From Clostridioides difficile_D (GTDB taxonomy: Bacteria > Bacillota > Clostridia > Peptostreptococcales > Peptostreptococcaceae), in assembly GCA_945861085.1 (NCBI GenBank), contig OX244046.1, positions 868,001 through 932,000 of the forward strand: a DNA stretch of 64,000 nt, in the 5' to 3' direction. The first letter of the stretch is position 1. Each line of letters begins with the position of its first letter. The notes under the pieces are model-generated. The model ran no database searches, was not told the origin of the DNA, and saw only the letters and a list, made by a program, of their open reading frames with translations. Positions 9,067 to 18,160 of the stretch are shown in pieces. Both the position numbers and the translations under genes were made by a program.

Positions 9067-9100
9067 AGGAGGATTCTGTTTATCAGGATTCTCTTTTTTA
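9067..9100 (+). terminator. Terminator of the DUF3100-M20-DUF1177 operon
   Basis: GAGGATTCTG at 9069-9078 pairs with CAGGATTCTC at 9084-9093 (two G-U pairs), followed by six Ts. Confidence 0.8.
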
Positions 9101-9129
9101 CGAAAACAAATAATATGCTGTAATTACAA

Positions 9130-9183
9130 AAAAAGAAGTGTCTCATAAATGATTTTTAAAAATCACTTTGAGACAACTTCTTG
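9130..9183 (-). terminator. Terminator of the PBP gene
   Basis: GAAGTGTCTCA (9135-9145) and TGAGACAACTTC (9169-9180) form a long hairpin with an inner AAATCA/TGATTTT-type stem. On the minus strand it is followed by seven Ts. The same GTCTCA/TGAGAC core recurs in the MITE-like repeats at 40931 and 55588. Confidence 0.8.
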
Positions 9184-9214
9184 TATTTTTATTTAAATTT
9201 CGATTTTTGTTAAG

Positions 9215-11917
9215 CTAAGGTGTTGGAGTTTCACCACCATCAGGAGGGGTAGAGCCACCACCGTTGTTATTACCACCATTATCAGGAGGGGTAGAGCCAC
9301 CACCGTTGTTATTGCCACCATTATCAGGAGGGGTAGAGCCACCACCATTGTTGTTGCCACCATTATCAGGAGTATTAGTAGAGCCACCACCATTATTGTT
9401 GTTACCACCATTGTCAGGAGGAGTGGAACCACCACCATTATTACCTGAATTATTGTTGTTGTTATTATTATTTTCTTCTGGTTGATTATTATCTGGTTTT
9501 TTTGTATCTTCAGATGATGGTTGAGCACTTACTCTAGTAGGAGCAGTACCTTCAATAAATGCTGCTTTAGAGCCAGAAGATTGCTTTCCTCCATCTTCCA
9601 AATTAATTTTTGTAAAATATACATTTTTAGGAACTTCAAATTCAGTAACCGTTAAATTAGCATGTATTTTTTCCATAATTTTTTCCCATAGTTTTGCAGT
9701 ACTAGTACTTCCACGTGGTACTTCTCTACGTTTTATAGTATTACCAGAATCATCTTTTCTACCAGCGTCATCTCCAATATAAGTTGCACCAACATAATAA
9801 GGAGTGTAACCAACAAACCAAGCATCATATGCACTATTTGTAGTACCTGTTTTACCTGCTACAGGCATTCCATTTGGAAGTGCTGCGACACCACCAGTAC
9901 CTTCAGTAATTACACTTTCTAACATATCTGTAACAACATAAGCTACTTCAGGGTCTACAACTTTATGTTCTTCAGGAGCGTTTTTAACTAATAATTGACC
10001 ATCAAAAGTAGTTATAGTAGTAAAGATAGAAGGTTCTACATAAACACCTTGATTTGCCAATGTACCGTAAGCAGCAGCCATTTGAAGTGGAGTAATACCA
10101 TTCGCCATACCACCTAGTGTCAATGATGGGAATTTTCTATCACTTGCTTCAGATGAACCTGAGTGATTATTTTTTAAAGTTGTTATGCCAAAGTTCTTTA
10201 AGTAATCCATCATTATATCTACACATTCATCATAAGAATCTCCAAGCATTTCAGCAGTCTTAACAGCTATTGTGTTTGAAGATTTAGCAAGTGCTCTACG
10301 TAAACTCATAGAACCATGACCAGCAGTAGTAGTTCTTGGATTCCATTTATTATTTTCTTCAAACTTATACCCTCCTCTAGAATCACTTAGAGCAGTTGAT
10401 TGTGTGATTTTTAAAGTATCAATAGCTGGTGTATATATTGCCAGAGGTTTTATAGAAGAACCCGGCTGATGAGGGTTAGTAGCACGATTTAAAGTTTTTC
10501 TACCGCTTATATTTCTTCCTCCAGCTAATGCTCTTATTTCGCCATTTTTATAATCTAAGATTACCATTGCAGCTTGTGGTTGACTAACTCCATCAGAGCC
10601 GACCATATGTCCTGGGAAATTGCTGTTTCTATCAAATTCTTCCTCTAAAGCATCTTGCATTTTAGGGTCTATAGTTGTATTTACAATTAGACCACCATTA
10701 TAGAATAAGTTTTGAGCTTCATCATTTGTATGTCCTTGTTCCATTAAAGCATTTATAACTTCACTTTCAATAAGGTCCTCTACAGATGAAGAAACTTTAT
10801 CTGATGATTTAGGTAGTTTTATTTCTATTTTAGCTTTGATTGCTTCATCATATTCACTTTGTTTTATATATTTCAATTCTAACATTTTCTTTAAAACAAT
10901 TTCTTGTCTTTTCTTAGCTTCAGGGTTACTTACAGCCTTTCTAACAACTAATGTACCTGCTTTTAGTTGTCTATAAGTATCATTAGATATAAGTTCCCAA
11001 GACTTTATTTTTTCAATCATGTCAAAGTCTACTTGAGTAGGGTCATCTAAATCATCATCAGTTGTGTTAACAAAAAATAATAATTTGTTTTCTAAATCAC
11101 TTTTAGTTTCGCTTCCATCTAATTTAGAAGTTTTATATGCTGAAAATCTTGATGGATTTTTAGTTGAACCAGCAAGAAGTGCTGACTCAGCTAGAGTAAG
11201 GTCAGCTGCAGACTTATCAAAATAACCACGTGCACCAGCCTCGGCACCTGCTAGACCTCTACCAACGAAGAAGTTATTTAAATAAGTTTCTAGTATTTTA
11301 TCTTTACTTACTGTTTTACTCATCTCATGTGCATAGTAAATATCCTTTATTTTACGAGGTATAGTTTGTTGTTCAGTTGTTAACAACATTTTGGATACCT
11401 GCATAGGAATAGTACTACCACCTTGTTTAGTACCTGTGAGAGTCTTTAATACTGACCTAAATAAACCTTTAATGTCGACACCTTTATGTTCATAAAAACG
11501 TTCATCTTCTATTGCAATTACAGCATGTTGAAGATAAGGGGAAATCTTATCTAATGGAACAGGAGTCTTTTTATTTACACTTGGAGCTGTAGATAATGTT
11601 TTTCCATTAGCGTATTTAATTGTAGTTGTTTGGTTTGTCTGCTTATCCAGCACAGCTTCTGTAACTGGAGTGACATCTCTTAGTGATGCAAATACTAGAC
11701 CAGCAGTACCTGCTGTACCAACAACTAGTAAAACTAAAAATACTATCCCAAATACTCTTAGTTTTCTAAATTTATCGCTTTTTTTAGATTTTTTCTTATT
11801 TTTTGTTGAACGAGTCTTGTTAGCTGAAGCTCTATTAATTGGTTTATTTGTATTACCAGAGGAGCTAACTTTTTTTCTTCTGATTTTATTTCCATTTTTA
11901 TCATTATCGTTATTCAT
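9215..11917 (-). CDS. Class A penicillin-binding protein (bifunctional PBP1)
   Basis: This 900-residue peptidoglycan synthase has a basic cytoplasmic tail (residues 1-50), one membrane anchor (about 52-75), a GT51 transglycosylase domain (EDERFYEHKGVDIKG, GGSTIPMQ) and a transpeptidase domain with SxxK as SSIKP, SSN and KTGT motifs. Its last ~80 residues are a low-complexity tail of 14-residue units (GGGSTPPDNGGNNN). The start at 11917 lies behind AAGGAGG (minus strand). Genes on both sides point the other way, so it is a single-gene unit. The tail probably extends through the wall; its function is not known. Confidence 0.95.
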   Translation of the reverse strand: MNNDNDKNGNKIRRKKVSSSGNTNKPINRASANKTRSTKNKKKSKKSDKFRKLRVFGIVFLVLLVVGTAGTAGLVFASLRDVTPVTEAVLDKQTNQTTTIKYANGKTLSTAPSVNKKTPVPLDKISPYLQHAVIAIEDERFYEHKGVDIKGLFRSVLKTLTGTKQGGSTIPMQVSKMLLTTEQQTIPRKIKDIYYAHEMSKTVSKDKILETYLNNFFVGRGLAGAEAGARGYFDKSAADLTLAESALLAGSTKNPSRFSAYKTSKLDGSETKSDLENKLLFFVNTTDDDLDDPTQVDFDMIEKIKSWELISNDTYRQLKAGTLVVRKAVSNPEAKKRQEIVLKKMLELKYIKQSEYDEAIKAKIEIKLPKSSDKVSSSVEDLIESEVINALMEQGHTNDEAQNLFYNGGLIVNTTIDPKMQDALEEEFDRNSNFPGHMVGSDGVSQPQAAMVILDYKNGEIRALAGGRNISGRKTLNRATNPHQPGSSIKPLAIYTPAIDTLKITQSTALSDSRGGYKFEENNKWNPRTTTAGHGSMSLRRALAKSSNTIAVKTAEMLGDSYDECVDIMMDYLKNFGITTLKNNHSGSSEASDRKFPSLTLGGMANGITPLQMAAAYGTLANQGVYVEPSIFTTITTFDGQLLVKNAPEEHKVVDPEVAYVVTDMLESVITEGTGGVAALPNGMPVAGKTGTTNSAYDAWFVGYTPYYVGATYIGDDAGRKDDSGNTIKRREVPRGSTSTAKLWEKIMEKIHANLTVTEFEVPKNVYFTKINLEDGGKQSSGSKAAFIEGTAPTRVSAQPSSEDTKKPDNNQPEENNNNNNNNSGNNGGGSTPPDNGGNNNNGGGSTNTPDNGGNNNGGGSTPPDNGGNNNGGGSTPPDNGGNNNGGGSTPPDGGETPTP
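9228..9445 (-). repeat. 42-bp intragenic tandem repeat encoding the PBP tail
   Basis: About five imperfect 42-base units encode GGGSTPPDNGGNNN variants. One unit carries STNTPDN instead of STPPDN, and unit lengths vary by whole codons. Such a minisatellite is prone to slippage and should vary in copy number between strains without breaking the frame. Confidence 0.85.
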
Positions 11918-12132
11918 AAGATTTTAACCTCCTTACTTAATGCAATATTATAACACAAATAGGAGTAGTTTTGTAATTAATAGAAAAAATGAATTTGCTA
12001 TAATATTCTGTACATTGTAGATATGTATAAACATAATGTATTAAAAAGTCTATATTTTTATTTTATTTATTTTTGACAAATACTATAAAAATTATGCCAA
12101 AGCTACATATAAATAAATAGGAGGGGATAATT

Positions 12133-12831
12133 TTGAATAGAATAGTAGATAGAAAAACGAAAAATGAATTTAGAAAAATTATAGCTATTTTTTTGGTAAT
12201 TCTTTTCTTGTCTGTATTTATAGGCAGTTTTATATATATAGATAAAACTTTAAGACCAACAATAACAGTTTTAGCAGAAACTAAAGCTCTTGAGCTAGCA
12301 AATAGGTCCATAAATAAAGCTGTTGCTGAGATGGTAGAAGGAAAAATAAATTATGAAGATTTAATGGATATACAGCTTGATAATAATGGTAAAATAACTA
12401 TGATACAAGCAAATACTATAATGATGAATGAGATTGCATCTGCAATAGCTTTAGAAATACAAGATGAATTAAAAAAGGATAAGACAGCAAGTTCTTACAT
12501 ACCTATAGGAACAGCGTTAGGAAGTCCTATATTAGCTAAATACGGTCCTAAACTTGAAGTATCTATTGAACCTATAGGAACAGTATCAGTAAACTTTAAA
12601 ACAGAATTTGAGTCGTCAGGTATAAATCAAACAAGACATAGAATATATCTAGAAGCTCAAACACAAGTTAAAGTAGTAATACCACTGATAACTTCAACAA
12701 AACAGATTAAAGCTCAAATACCTATTTGTGAAACTATAATAGTAGGTGATGTTCCAGAAAGTTATGTAAATATACCAGAAAAAAATCTAGGAAATGTTTT
12801 ACCTAACACTGGAAAGAATACTAATAAGTAA
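12133..12831 (+). CDS. yunB: Sporulation protein YunB
   Basis: This 232-residue protein belongs to the YunB family, made under mother-cell control in Bacillus and needed for full spore formation. It has one N-terminal membrane segment (about residues 16-36) and a conserved extracellular domain with SYIPIGTALGSPILAKYGPKL and PLITSTKQI. The start is a TTG at 12133, 6 bases after GGAGGGGA; no better ATG exists nearby. It converges on the SpoIVB-like gene across a shared terminator. Confidence 0.85.
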   Translation: MNRIVDRKTKNEFRKIIAIFLVILFLSVFIGSFIYIDKTLRPTITVLAETKALELANRSINKAVAEMVEGKINYEDLMDIQLDNNGKITMIQANTIMMNEIASAIALEIQDELKKDKTASSYIPIGTALGSPILAKYGPKLEVSIEPIGTVSVNFKTEFESSGINQTRHRIYLEAQTQVKVVIPLITSTKQIKAQIPICETIIVGDVPESYVNIPEKNLGNVLPNTGKNTNK

Positions 12832-12947
12832 TATAAAGTTGTATATTTTTAAATAAATTCAAAATAGCAGTTTATAAATAAAAATTTTGGAAATAATATT
12901 AATATAAATTTGAATAAAAAATTATATTTTATACTATGTAAAATATC

Positions 12948-13000
12948 TAATATATTTGGTCTGTAGGCTAAATAAGAGTACCTTTAGACCAAATATATTA
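12948..13000. terminator. Bidirectional terminator between yunB and spoIVB-like gene
   Basis: TAATATATTTGGTCT (12948-12962) is perfectly complementary to AGACCAAATATATTA (12986-13000), a 15-bp stem with a second small stem (TAGG/CCTT) inside. It is A/T-flanked on both sides and can serve the two convergent genes. Confidence 0.85.
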
Positions 13001-13043
13001 TTAATCATTTATTAACATCCTAAAAGTGATTTGTTTATATTAT

Positions 13044-14051
13044 TTACAACATCCATTTAATAAATACACCATAACCTACAGCTGGGTCATTTTCAATAGC
13101 ATGAGATACTGCTCCGATTATTTTATTATCCTGAACTATTGGAGTACCACTCATACCTTGTACAATACCACCAGTCTGAGTTAAAAGTTTTTTATCTGTA
13201 ATTTTAATTTTAAAACTTTTACTTTCTGGATGTTTTTGATTTTCTATATCTATAATTTCAATATTATACTTTTTACATTCATTAAAGTTGTCTTGTAGAA
13301 TTATTTGAGCTTTTCCTAATTTAACTTCATCTAAAGATGCTACTTTATATTTTTTTAAATTAGAAATATCAAAGTTATTAATTTGACCTCTTATTCCAAA
13401 ATCAGTATTTTCTGTAAAACTACCAATAATATTTTCTCGTTTTGCATTTATACATCCCACACTACCTTTATAAGACTTTTCTATATTAAGATGTTTAGTT
13501 GTAGAAATTGAACCTGTTTTAATAGGTATCTTTCTCGAACTACCAACACTTATTGGATGACCTACTGCACCAAATTCTGATGTATCTGGATTAATATATG
13601 TCAAAGTAGCAAATCCAGAAAGTAAGTTGTTAAAGCTAATTTTTTCTAATATGTGTTTAGTAGTTTTCATTGTTATAAGTTGACCACCTCTATTTAATAA
13701 AATAGATACTGGTTTTTCTTCTGGTAAAGCATTTAAAGTATTGGCAAAGTCACTATATCCATCAACTTCAGCATTATTTACTTTGACTATAGCATCACCT
13801 AATCTAAATGGAGATGCTTCTCCAGGATTTCTAACAATAATGTTTTTTAGTTCTGCGTCAATTTGAAGTACATTTCCGATTGGGATTAAATATTCAGGTT
13901 CATTTTTTTGTAAATTTTGTGCATAAATTAAATTATTTGAGAAAAAATATAATAAAAATAAAAAGGTTAAAACAATTGTAAATTTAGACTTAGCTAAGTT
14001 AATTCTTTTATTTAAAGCTTTATCTTTAAAATGAAAATTTTTAAGTTGCAT
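13044..14051 (-). CDS. spoIVB: SpoIVB-type S55 serine protease
   Basis: SpoIVB is secreted from the forespore and triggers pro-sigma-K processing in Bacillus. The 335-residue product has an N-terminal membrane/signal segment (about residues 22-45), a PDZ domain (about 75-130, with GDAIVKVNNAEV) and an S55 peptidase domain with the catalytic histidine in FGAVGHPI and the serine in GMSGTPIVQ. C. difficile lacks a processed pro-sigma-K, so its SpoIVB proteins must have another role. The ATG at 14051 follows AAGAGGTG. It may be one of two spoIVB paralogues of this species. Confidence 0.88.
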   Translation of the reverse strand: MQLKNFHFKDKALNKRINLAKSKFTIVLTFLFLLYFFSNNLIYAQNLQKNEPEYLIPIGNVLQIDAELKNIIVRNPGEASPFRLGDAIVKVNNAEVDGYSDFANTLNALPEEKPVSILLNRGGQLITMKTTKHILEKISFNNLLSGFATLTYINPDTSEFGAVGHPISVGSSRKIPIKTGSISTTKHLNIEKSYKGSVGCINAKRENIIGSFTENTDFGIRGQINNFDISNLKKYKVASLDEVKLGKAQIILQDNFNECKKYNIEIIDIENQKHPESKSFKIKITDKKLLTQTGGIVQGMSGTPIVQDNKIIGAVSHAIENDPAVGYGVFIKWML

Positions 14052-14278
14052 AAAACACCTCTTTCTTATTAAATTATTTTAATAATAGAATTGAAGTTTT
14101 CTTGCTGCTTCTATATTATGTTGTGCAAGAATTAGTTTTTGATGCTTGGAAAACTGACTCAATAACACCTTAGTTTTCATAAAAATAAATAAAATAAAGA
14201 GTGTATATGATAAAATAGATACATATTCATATAAATAAAAATAAATAATGGCTGTCTATCATTAGAAAGGAGCAAAAA

Positions 14279-15157
14279 ATGAAAAAATATAGATTGTTAG
14301 TTACTTGTATAATTGCCATGGGAATCATAATTATAGGAACATCAAATCCAGTTAGTAATTTTTACAAGACTACAAATTTGATTAGTTCAGGAAATATTAC
14401 AAATGAAAAATCAGATAAAGATTCAAACAAAAATACTAAAGATAAAGATGAAAACAAATCTAATTCGAAAAGCAATAAAGATAAGTCATCAGAAGAAAAA
14501 TCATCAGATAATAAAAATGAAACTCAAAAAAATAAAAAACTTTTAATTTGTATAGACCCAGGGCATCAAGGAAAGGGAGATAGCAATTTAGAACCAGTAG
14601 CTCCAGGTTCTTCCTCTAAAAAAGCGAGAGTATCTTCAGGAACAGAGGGTATTGCTACAAAAAAACCAGAATACGTTTTAAACTTGGAAGCATCTCTTGT
14701 TTTAAAAAGTATATTAGAAGCTAAAGGTTATAATGTAATAATGACTAGAGAGACACATGATGTAAATATAAGTAATTCAGAAAGAGCGATACTTGCTAAT
14801 GATAAAAATGCAGATATGGTTGTAAGAATACATGCAGATAGTTTAAATAATTCTTCAAAGACTGGTGCATCCATATTAATTCCTGAAAAAGATGGAAAAT
14901 ATACAGCTCCTATATATGAAGAGAGTAATAAATGTGCTGAATTTATTAAACAAAATATGGAACAAGCTGGAATACAAATTAATGGAATCGTTCAAAGAGG
15001 TGATTTGACTGGATTTAACTGGTCAAAAGTACCAGCTGTATTAGTGGAGATGGGATTTATGAGTAACTATAATGAAGACCAAATGATGTCAAATCCAGAA
15101 TATCAAAGAAAAATGATGCAATGTGTAGCAGATGGATTAGATGAGTATTTTAAATAG
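14279..15157 (+). CDS. N-acetylmuramoyl-L-alanine amidase (Amidase_3)
   Basis: This secreted zinc amidase cleaves the lactyl-alanine bond of peptidoglycan. Its 292 residues show a signal/anchor segment (about 5-25), a lysine-, serine- and asparagine-rich linker (about 40-85) and an Amidase_3 domain with zinc ligands in IDPGHQG, the glutamate of LNLEAS and the histidine of VRIHADS, plus the catalytic glutamate in VEMGFMSN. No cell-wall-binding repeats were seen. The ATG at 14279 follows AGAAAGGAGC. It resembles spore or vegetative CwlD-like enzymes. Confidence 0.9.
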   Translation: MKKYRLLVTCIIAMGIIIIGTSNPVSNFYKTTNLISSGNITNEKSDKDSNKNTKDKDENKSNSKSNKDKSSEEKSSDNKNETQKNKKLLICIDPGHQGKGDSNLEPVAPGSSSKKARVSSGTEGIATKKPEYVLNLEASLVLKSILEAKGYNVIMTRETHDVNISNSERAILANDKNADMVVRIHADSLNNSSKTGASILIPEKDGKYTAPIYEESNKCAEFIKQNMEQAGIQINGIVQRGDLTGFNWSKVPAVLVEMGFMSNYNEDQMMSNPEYQRKMMQCVADGLDEYFK

Positions 15158-15162
15158 AGTAT

Positions 15163-15217
15163 AAATAGAGAAAAAGTTAGGTTGGTATTATTTTCCTAAT
15201 TTTTATCTCTATTTTTT
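15163..15217 (+). terminator. Terminator after amidase gene
   Basis: AAATAGAGAAAAAGTTAGG (15163-15181) pairs with CCTAATTTTTATCTCTATT from 15195, followed by Ts. Confidence 0.85.
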
Positions 15218-15358
15218 ATTGTACATAAGATAAAGATAAAGATTATTTTAGATTAAATTGTCGTAAATATAACTAAAAATATTGGGAATACTTGATTTAA
15301 GTTTAAAAAGAATATATTATAGTATAGAATGTGTAAAATTTTTTTGAGAGGTGTTAAA

Positions 15359-16909
15359 ATGCTAGTAGTAGAAAACGTGAGTCATGGATTTGGTGCGAGA
15401 ACAATATTAGAAAATGTATCTTTTAGACTTAGAAAAGGTGAACATATTGCACTAGTTGGCGCTAATGGAGAAGGAAAATCGAGTTTTTTAAATATAATAA
15501 CAAAAAAGCTTATGCCTGATGCTGGAAATATAAAATGGTCTTCAAGAGCTACGGTAGGTTACTTAGACCAGCATACAGTATTAAGCAAGGGGAAAACTAT
15601 AAGAGAAGTGCTTAGAGAAGCTTTTAAGCATATGTTTGACCTAGAGCAAGAAATGATTGCTATGTACGACAAAATGGGAGAAGCTAATGATGATGAGATG
15701 AGTAAGCTTCTTGAAGAAACAGCAGAAATACAAACTATACTTGAAAATAGCGGTTTTTATATGATAGATGCAAAGATACAAGAAGTTGCAAATGGTCTTG
15801 GTCTTGGAGAAATTGGTCTTGATAAAGATGTAACTGACTTAAGTGGAGGGCAAAGAACAAAAGTACTTCTTACTAAACTTTTACTTGAAAATCCAACTAT
15901 TCTTATATTAGACGAGCCTACAAACTATTTAGATGAAGAACATATAACGTGGCTTACTAAGTATCTTCAAGAGTATGAGAATAGCTTTGTCTTGGTTTCT
16001 CATGATATTGAATTTATAAACAATACTTGTAATGTAATATATCATATGGAAAATGGAGAGCTAAATAGATATAAAGGAAATTATGATGAATTTGTAAGAC
16101 TTAATGATATAAAGAAACGTCAAGAAGAACAAGCCTATGATAAGCAAGTTGAAGAAAGAAAAAGACTAGAGGATTTTGTAGCTAGAAATAAAGCTAGAGT
16201 AGCAACTAGAGGAATGGCTAACAGTAGACAAAAGCAACTTGATAAGATGGAAATATTAGAAAGACCAAAAGAAAAAATAAAGCCTACTTTTGCTTTTAAA
16301 GATGCTAGAGCAGCAAGTAAAATAATTTTTGAAACAGAAGATTTAATTTTAGGATATGATGAGGCACTTACAAAGCCACTCAATTTCCACTTAGAAAGAG
16401 GAAAGAAGATTGCATTAAAAGGAATGAATGGTATTGGAAAATCTACTCTATTAAAAACTTTACTTGGAATAATAAAACCATTTGAAGGAAGTGTTAAATT
16501 AGGTGACTATTTGGAAGTTGGATATTTTGAACAAGAGAGTTCAAGAGAAAATAGTAATACACCTATGGACGAGATTTGGAGTGAATTTCCAGGGCTTTCA
16601 AACTTTGAGGTTAGACAAGCTCTTGCAAAATGTGGACTTACAAATGAGCATATAACTAGTCAAATGAGAGTATTAAGTGGTGGAGAAGCTACTAAAGTTA
16701 GACTTTGCAAAGTAATGCTAAAAAATATAAATTTCTTAGTATTAGATGAGCCTACAAATCACTTAGATGTTGAGGCAAAAGATGAATTGAAGAAGGCAAT
16801 AAAAGAATTTAAGGGAACAGTTCTTTTGGTATGCCATGAGCCAGAATTTTATTCAGAAATTGTTGATGATGTATGGAATATAGAAGATTTTACAACTAAA
16901 ATCGTATAG
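15359..16909 (+). CDS. ABC-F family ATPase
   Basis: This 516-residue protein has two ABC ATPase domains and no membrane segment, as in ribosome-acting ABC-F factors. Walker A motifs are GANGEGKSS and GMNGIGKST, signature motifs LSGGQRTKV and LSGGEATKV, and Walker B motifs ILILDEPTNYLD and FLVLDEPTNHLD. A charged P-site tRNA interaction linker (KRQEEQAYDKQVEERKRLED region) joins the halves. It could be a housekeeping translation factor or an antibiotic-protection ABC-F; sequence alone does not decide. The start at 15359 follows GAGAGGTG; no leader attenuator was seen. Confidence 0.88.
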   Translation: MLVVENVSHGFGARTILENVSFRLRKGEHIALVGANGEGKSSFLNIITKKLMPDAGNIKWSSRATVGYLDQHTVLSKGKTIREVLREAFKHMFDLEQEMIAMYDKMGEANDDEMSKLLEETAEIQTILENSGFYMIDAKIQEVANGLGLGEIGLDKDVTDLSGGQRTKVLLTKLLLENPTILILDEPTNYLDEEHITWLTKYLQEYENSFVLVSHDIEFINNTCNVIYHMENGELNRYKGNYDEFVRLNDIKKRQEEQAYDKQVEERKRLEDFVARNKARVATRGMANSRQKQLDKMEILERPKEKIKPTFAFKDARAASKIIFETEDLILGYDEALTKPLNFHLERGKKIALKGMNGIGKSTLLKTLLGIIKPFEGSVKLGDYLEVGYFEQESSRENSNTPMDEIWSEFPGLSNFEVRQALAKCGLTNEHITSQMRVLSGGEATKVRLCKVMLKNINFLVLDEPTNHLDVEAKDELKKAIKEFKGTVLLVCHEPEFYSEIVDDVWNIEDFTTKIV

Positions 16910-16937
16910 TGATTTAATTTATTACTGGGGGGATTTC

Positions 16938-17573
16938 ATGAAAAAGTTTCTAAATATACTTTTTTCAGTTTGTATTAGCATTGTTATAATAGTAGGTGCT
17001 ATTAATTTTACTGTTGGATTTAAACAACTTTATTATTTTGACATTGATTATTTAAATATATCAGAGTTATCTGGTTTATCTAAAGATGATATAAAATTGA
17101 ACTACGATTATCTAATTGATTATAATTTAAATAAAAATGTGTCTGAGTTTAAGTTACCAACATTAAAATCTTCTCCAGAAGGTAAGATACATTTTGAAGA
17201 AGTTAGAAATATATTTCAAAATATCAATAAATTAGCTAAATTATTAATGGTAGTTTCTTTAGTAGGAATTATATTGAGTGTAAAAAATAAAAATAGAAAA
17301 ATATTGAAAACTACATCAATAACACTTATAATTATGCCATTAGTATTAGCAGTTCCAATTTTATTGAATTTTGAAAAGTCATTTATTATTTTTCATAAAC
17401 TATTATTTAGAAATGATTATTGGATATTTAATCCCGATTTAGACCCAGTTATAAATATGTTGCCAGAGGAATTCTTTTTTCATGCTGGAATGATGATTTT
17501 AATATTAATTTTGTTAGTAAGTATATTACTGTTTGTAATGTATAAATTATGTAAATCGTTCAAAATAAAATAA
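16938..17573 (+). CDS. lit: Lit-like lipoprotein intramolecular transacylase (DUF1461/TIGR01906)
   Basis: The 211-residue protein has four membrane segments (about residues 5-25, 100-117, 126-145 and 185-206) and a large extracytoplasmic loop, as in the DUF1461/TIGR01906 family. Lit enzymes of this family move an acyl chain from the lipoprotein diacylglycerol to the cysteine amino group, giving lyso-form lipoproteins. Two conserved histidines needed by Lit are visible: His85 (KIHFEEVR) and His153 (IIFHKLLFRNDYW). It follows the ABC-F gene by 28 bases and may share its transcript. Confidence 0.72.
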   Translation: MKKFLNILFSVCISIVIIVGAINFTVGFKQLYYFDIDYLNISELSGLSKDDIKLNYDYLIDYNLNKNVSEFKLPTLKSSPEGKIHFEEVRNIFQNINKLAKLLMVVSLVGIILSVKNKNRKILKTTSITLIIMPLVLAVPILLNFEKSFIIFHKLLFRNDYWIFNPDLDPVINMLPEEFFFHAGMMILILILLVSILLFVMYKLCKSFKIK

Positions 17574-17610
17574 GATAATAAAAACTAATTAGATTAAAAG
17601 TTATACAATA

Positions 17611-17674
17611 AAAATAGCTGTGCAATAATATTTAGGCTAAAAGCAGTCAATAAATATTTATGCATAGCTATTTC
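17611..17674. terminator. Bidirectional terminator
   Basis: AAATAGCTGTGCA (17612-17624) pairs with TGCATAGCTATTT (17661-17673), with A and T runs outside. It lies between convergent genes. Confidence 0.75.
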
Positions 17675-17683
17675 TAATAGAAA

Positions 17684-17944
17684 TTACTTTTTACTAGCGA
17701 TTTTAACTAAATCTTGAAATTTCCCCATAATGTAATTATAATTATCTTTTTTATGAGGTAGCATGCAACTACTGCAATCCTTGATACCTTTATCTGTATA
17801 CTTGAAGTTTCCACCACAGTTTTCTCCTAAAGCATACAAAGGACAATAGCAAAATAAACAGTTAAACTCTTCTGGTTTATTGGTTTTATGACAAGGGAAA
17901 AATTCACAATCTTTGTGATTAAAAAACTTATAATTTTCGCCCAT
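17684..17944 (-). CDS. Cysteine-rich small-domain protein
   Basis: This 86-residue protein has nine cysteines arranged as CEFFPCH, CLFCYCPLY, CGG and CSSCMLPH, which fits the 'cysteine-rich small domain' family (PF04071) of presumed metal-binding proteins. No function is established. The ATG at 17944 follows GGAGGAAAA on the minus strand. It stands alone between convergent and divergent neighbours. Confidence 0.7.
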   Translation of the reverse strand: MGENYKFFNHKDCEFFPCHKTNKPEEFNCLFCYCPLYALGENCGGNFKYTDKGIKDCSSCMLPHKKDNYNYIMGKFQDLVKIASKK

Positions 17945-18160
17945 ATTTTCCTCCTAATTAAATAAAATTTAAATCTTTTATACTATATAAGATTTTGGTG
18001 ATAATATAATTATACTAAATAATTTTATGAATAGTCGATAATATAGTATTATTAATCATAGTATTAATGGTATAATTAGTCAACAGAAAAATAATGTAAA
18101 AAGAATGTAAGTGTATTTTGTAATTAGAATATGCTCTATAACAAAAAATGAGGTGATTAA

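Noticed and set aside
9228..9445. CRISPR-like regular repeats
   Set aside because: Repeats are contiguous 42-base units without unique spacers and lie in frame within the PBP gene.
9264..9485. Plus-strand frame of Leu/Pro repeats opposite the PBP tail
   Set aside because: It is the antisense shadow of the 42-bp repeat; no start site or codon logic of its own.
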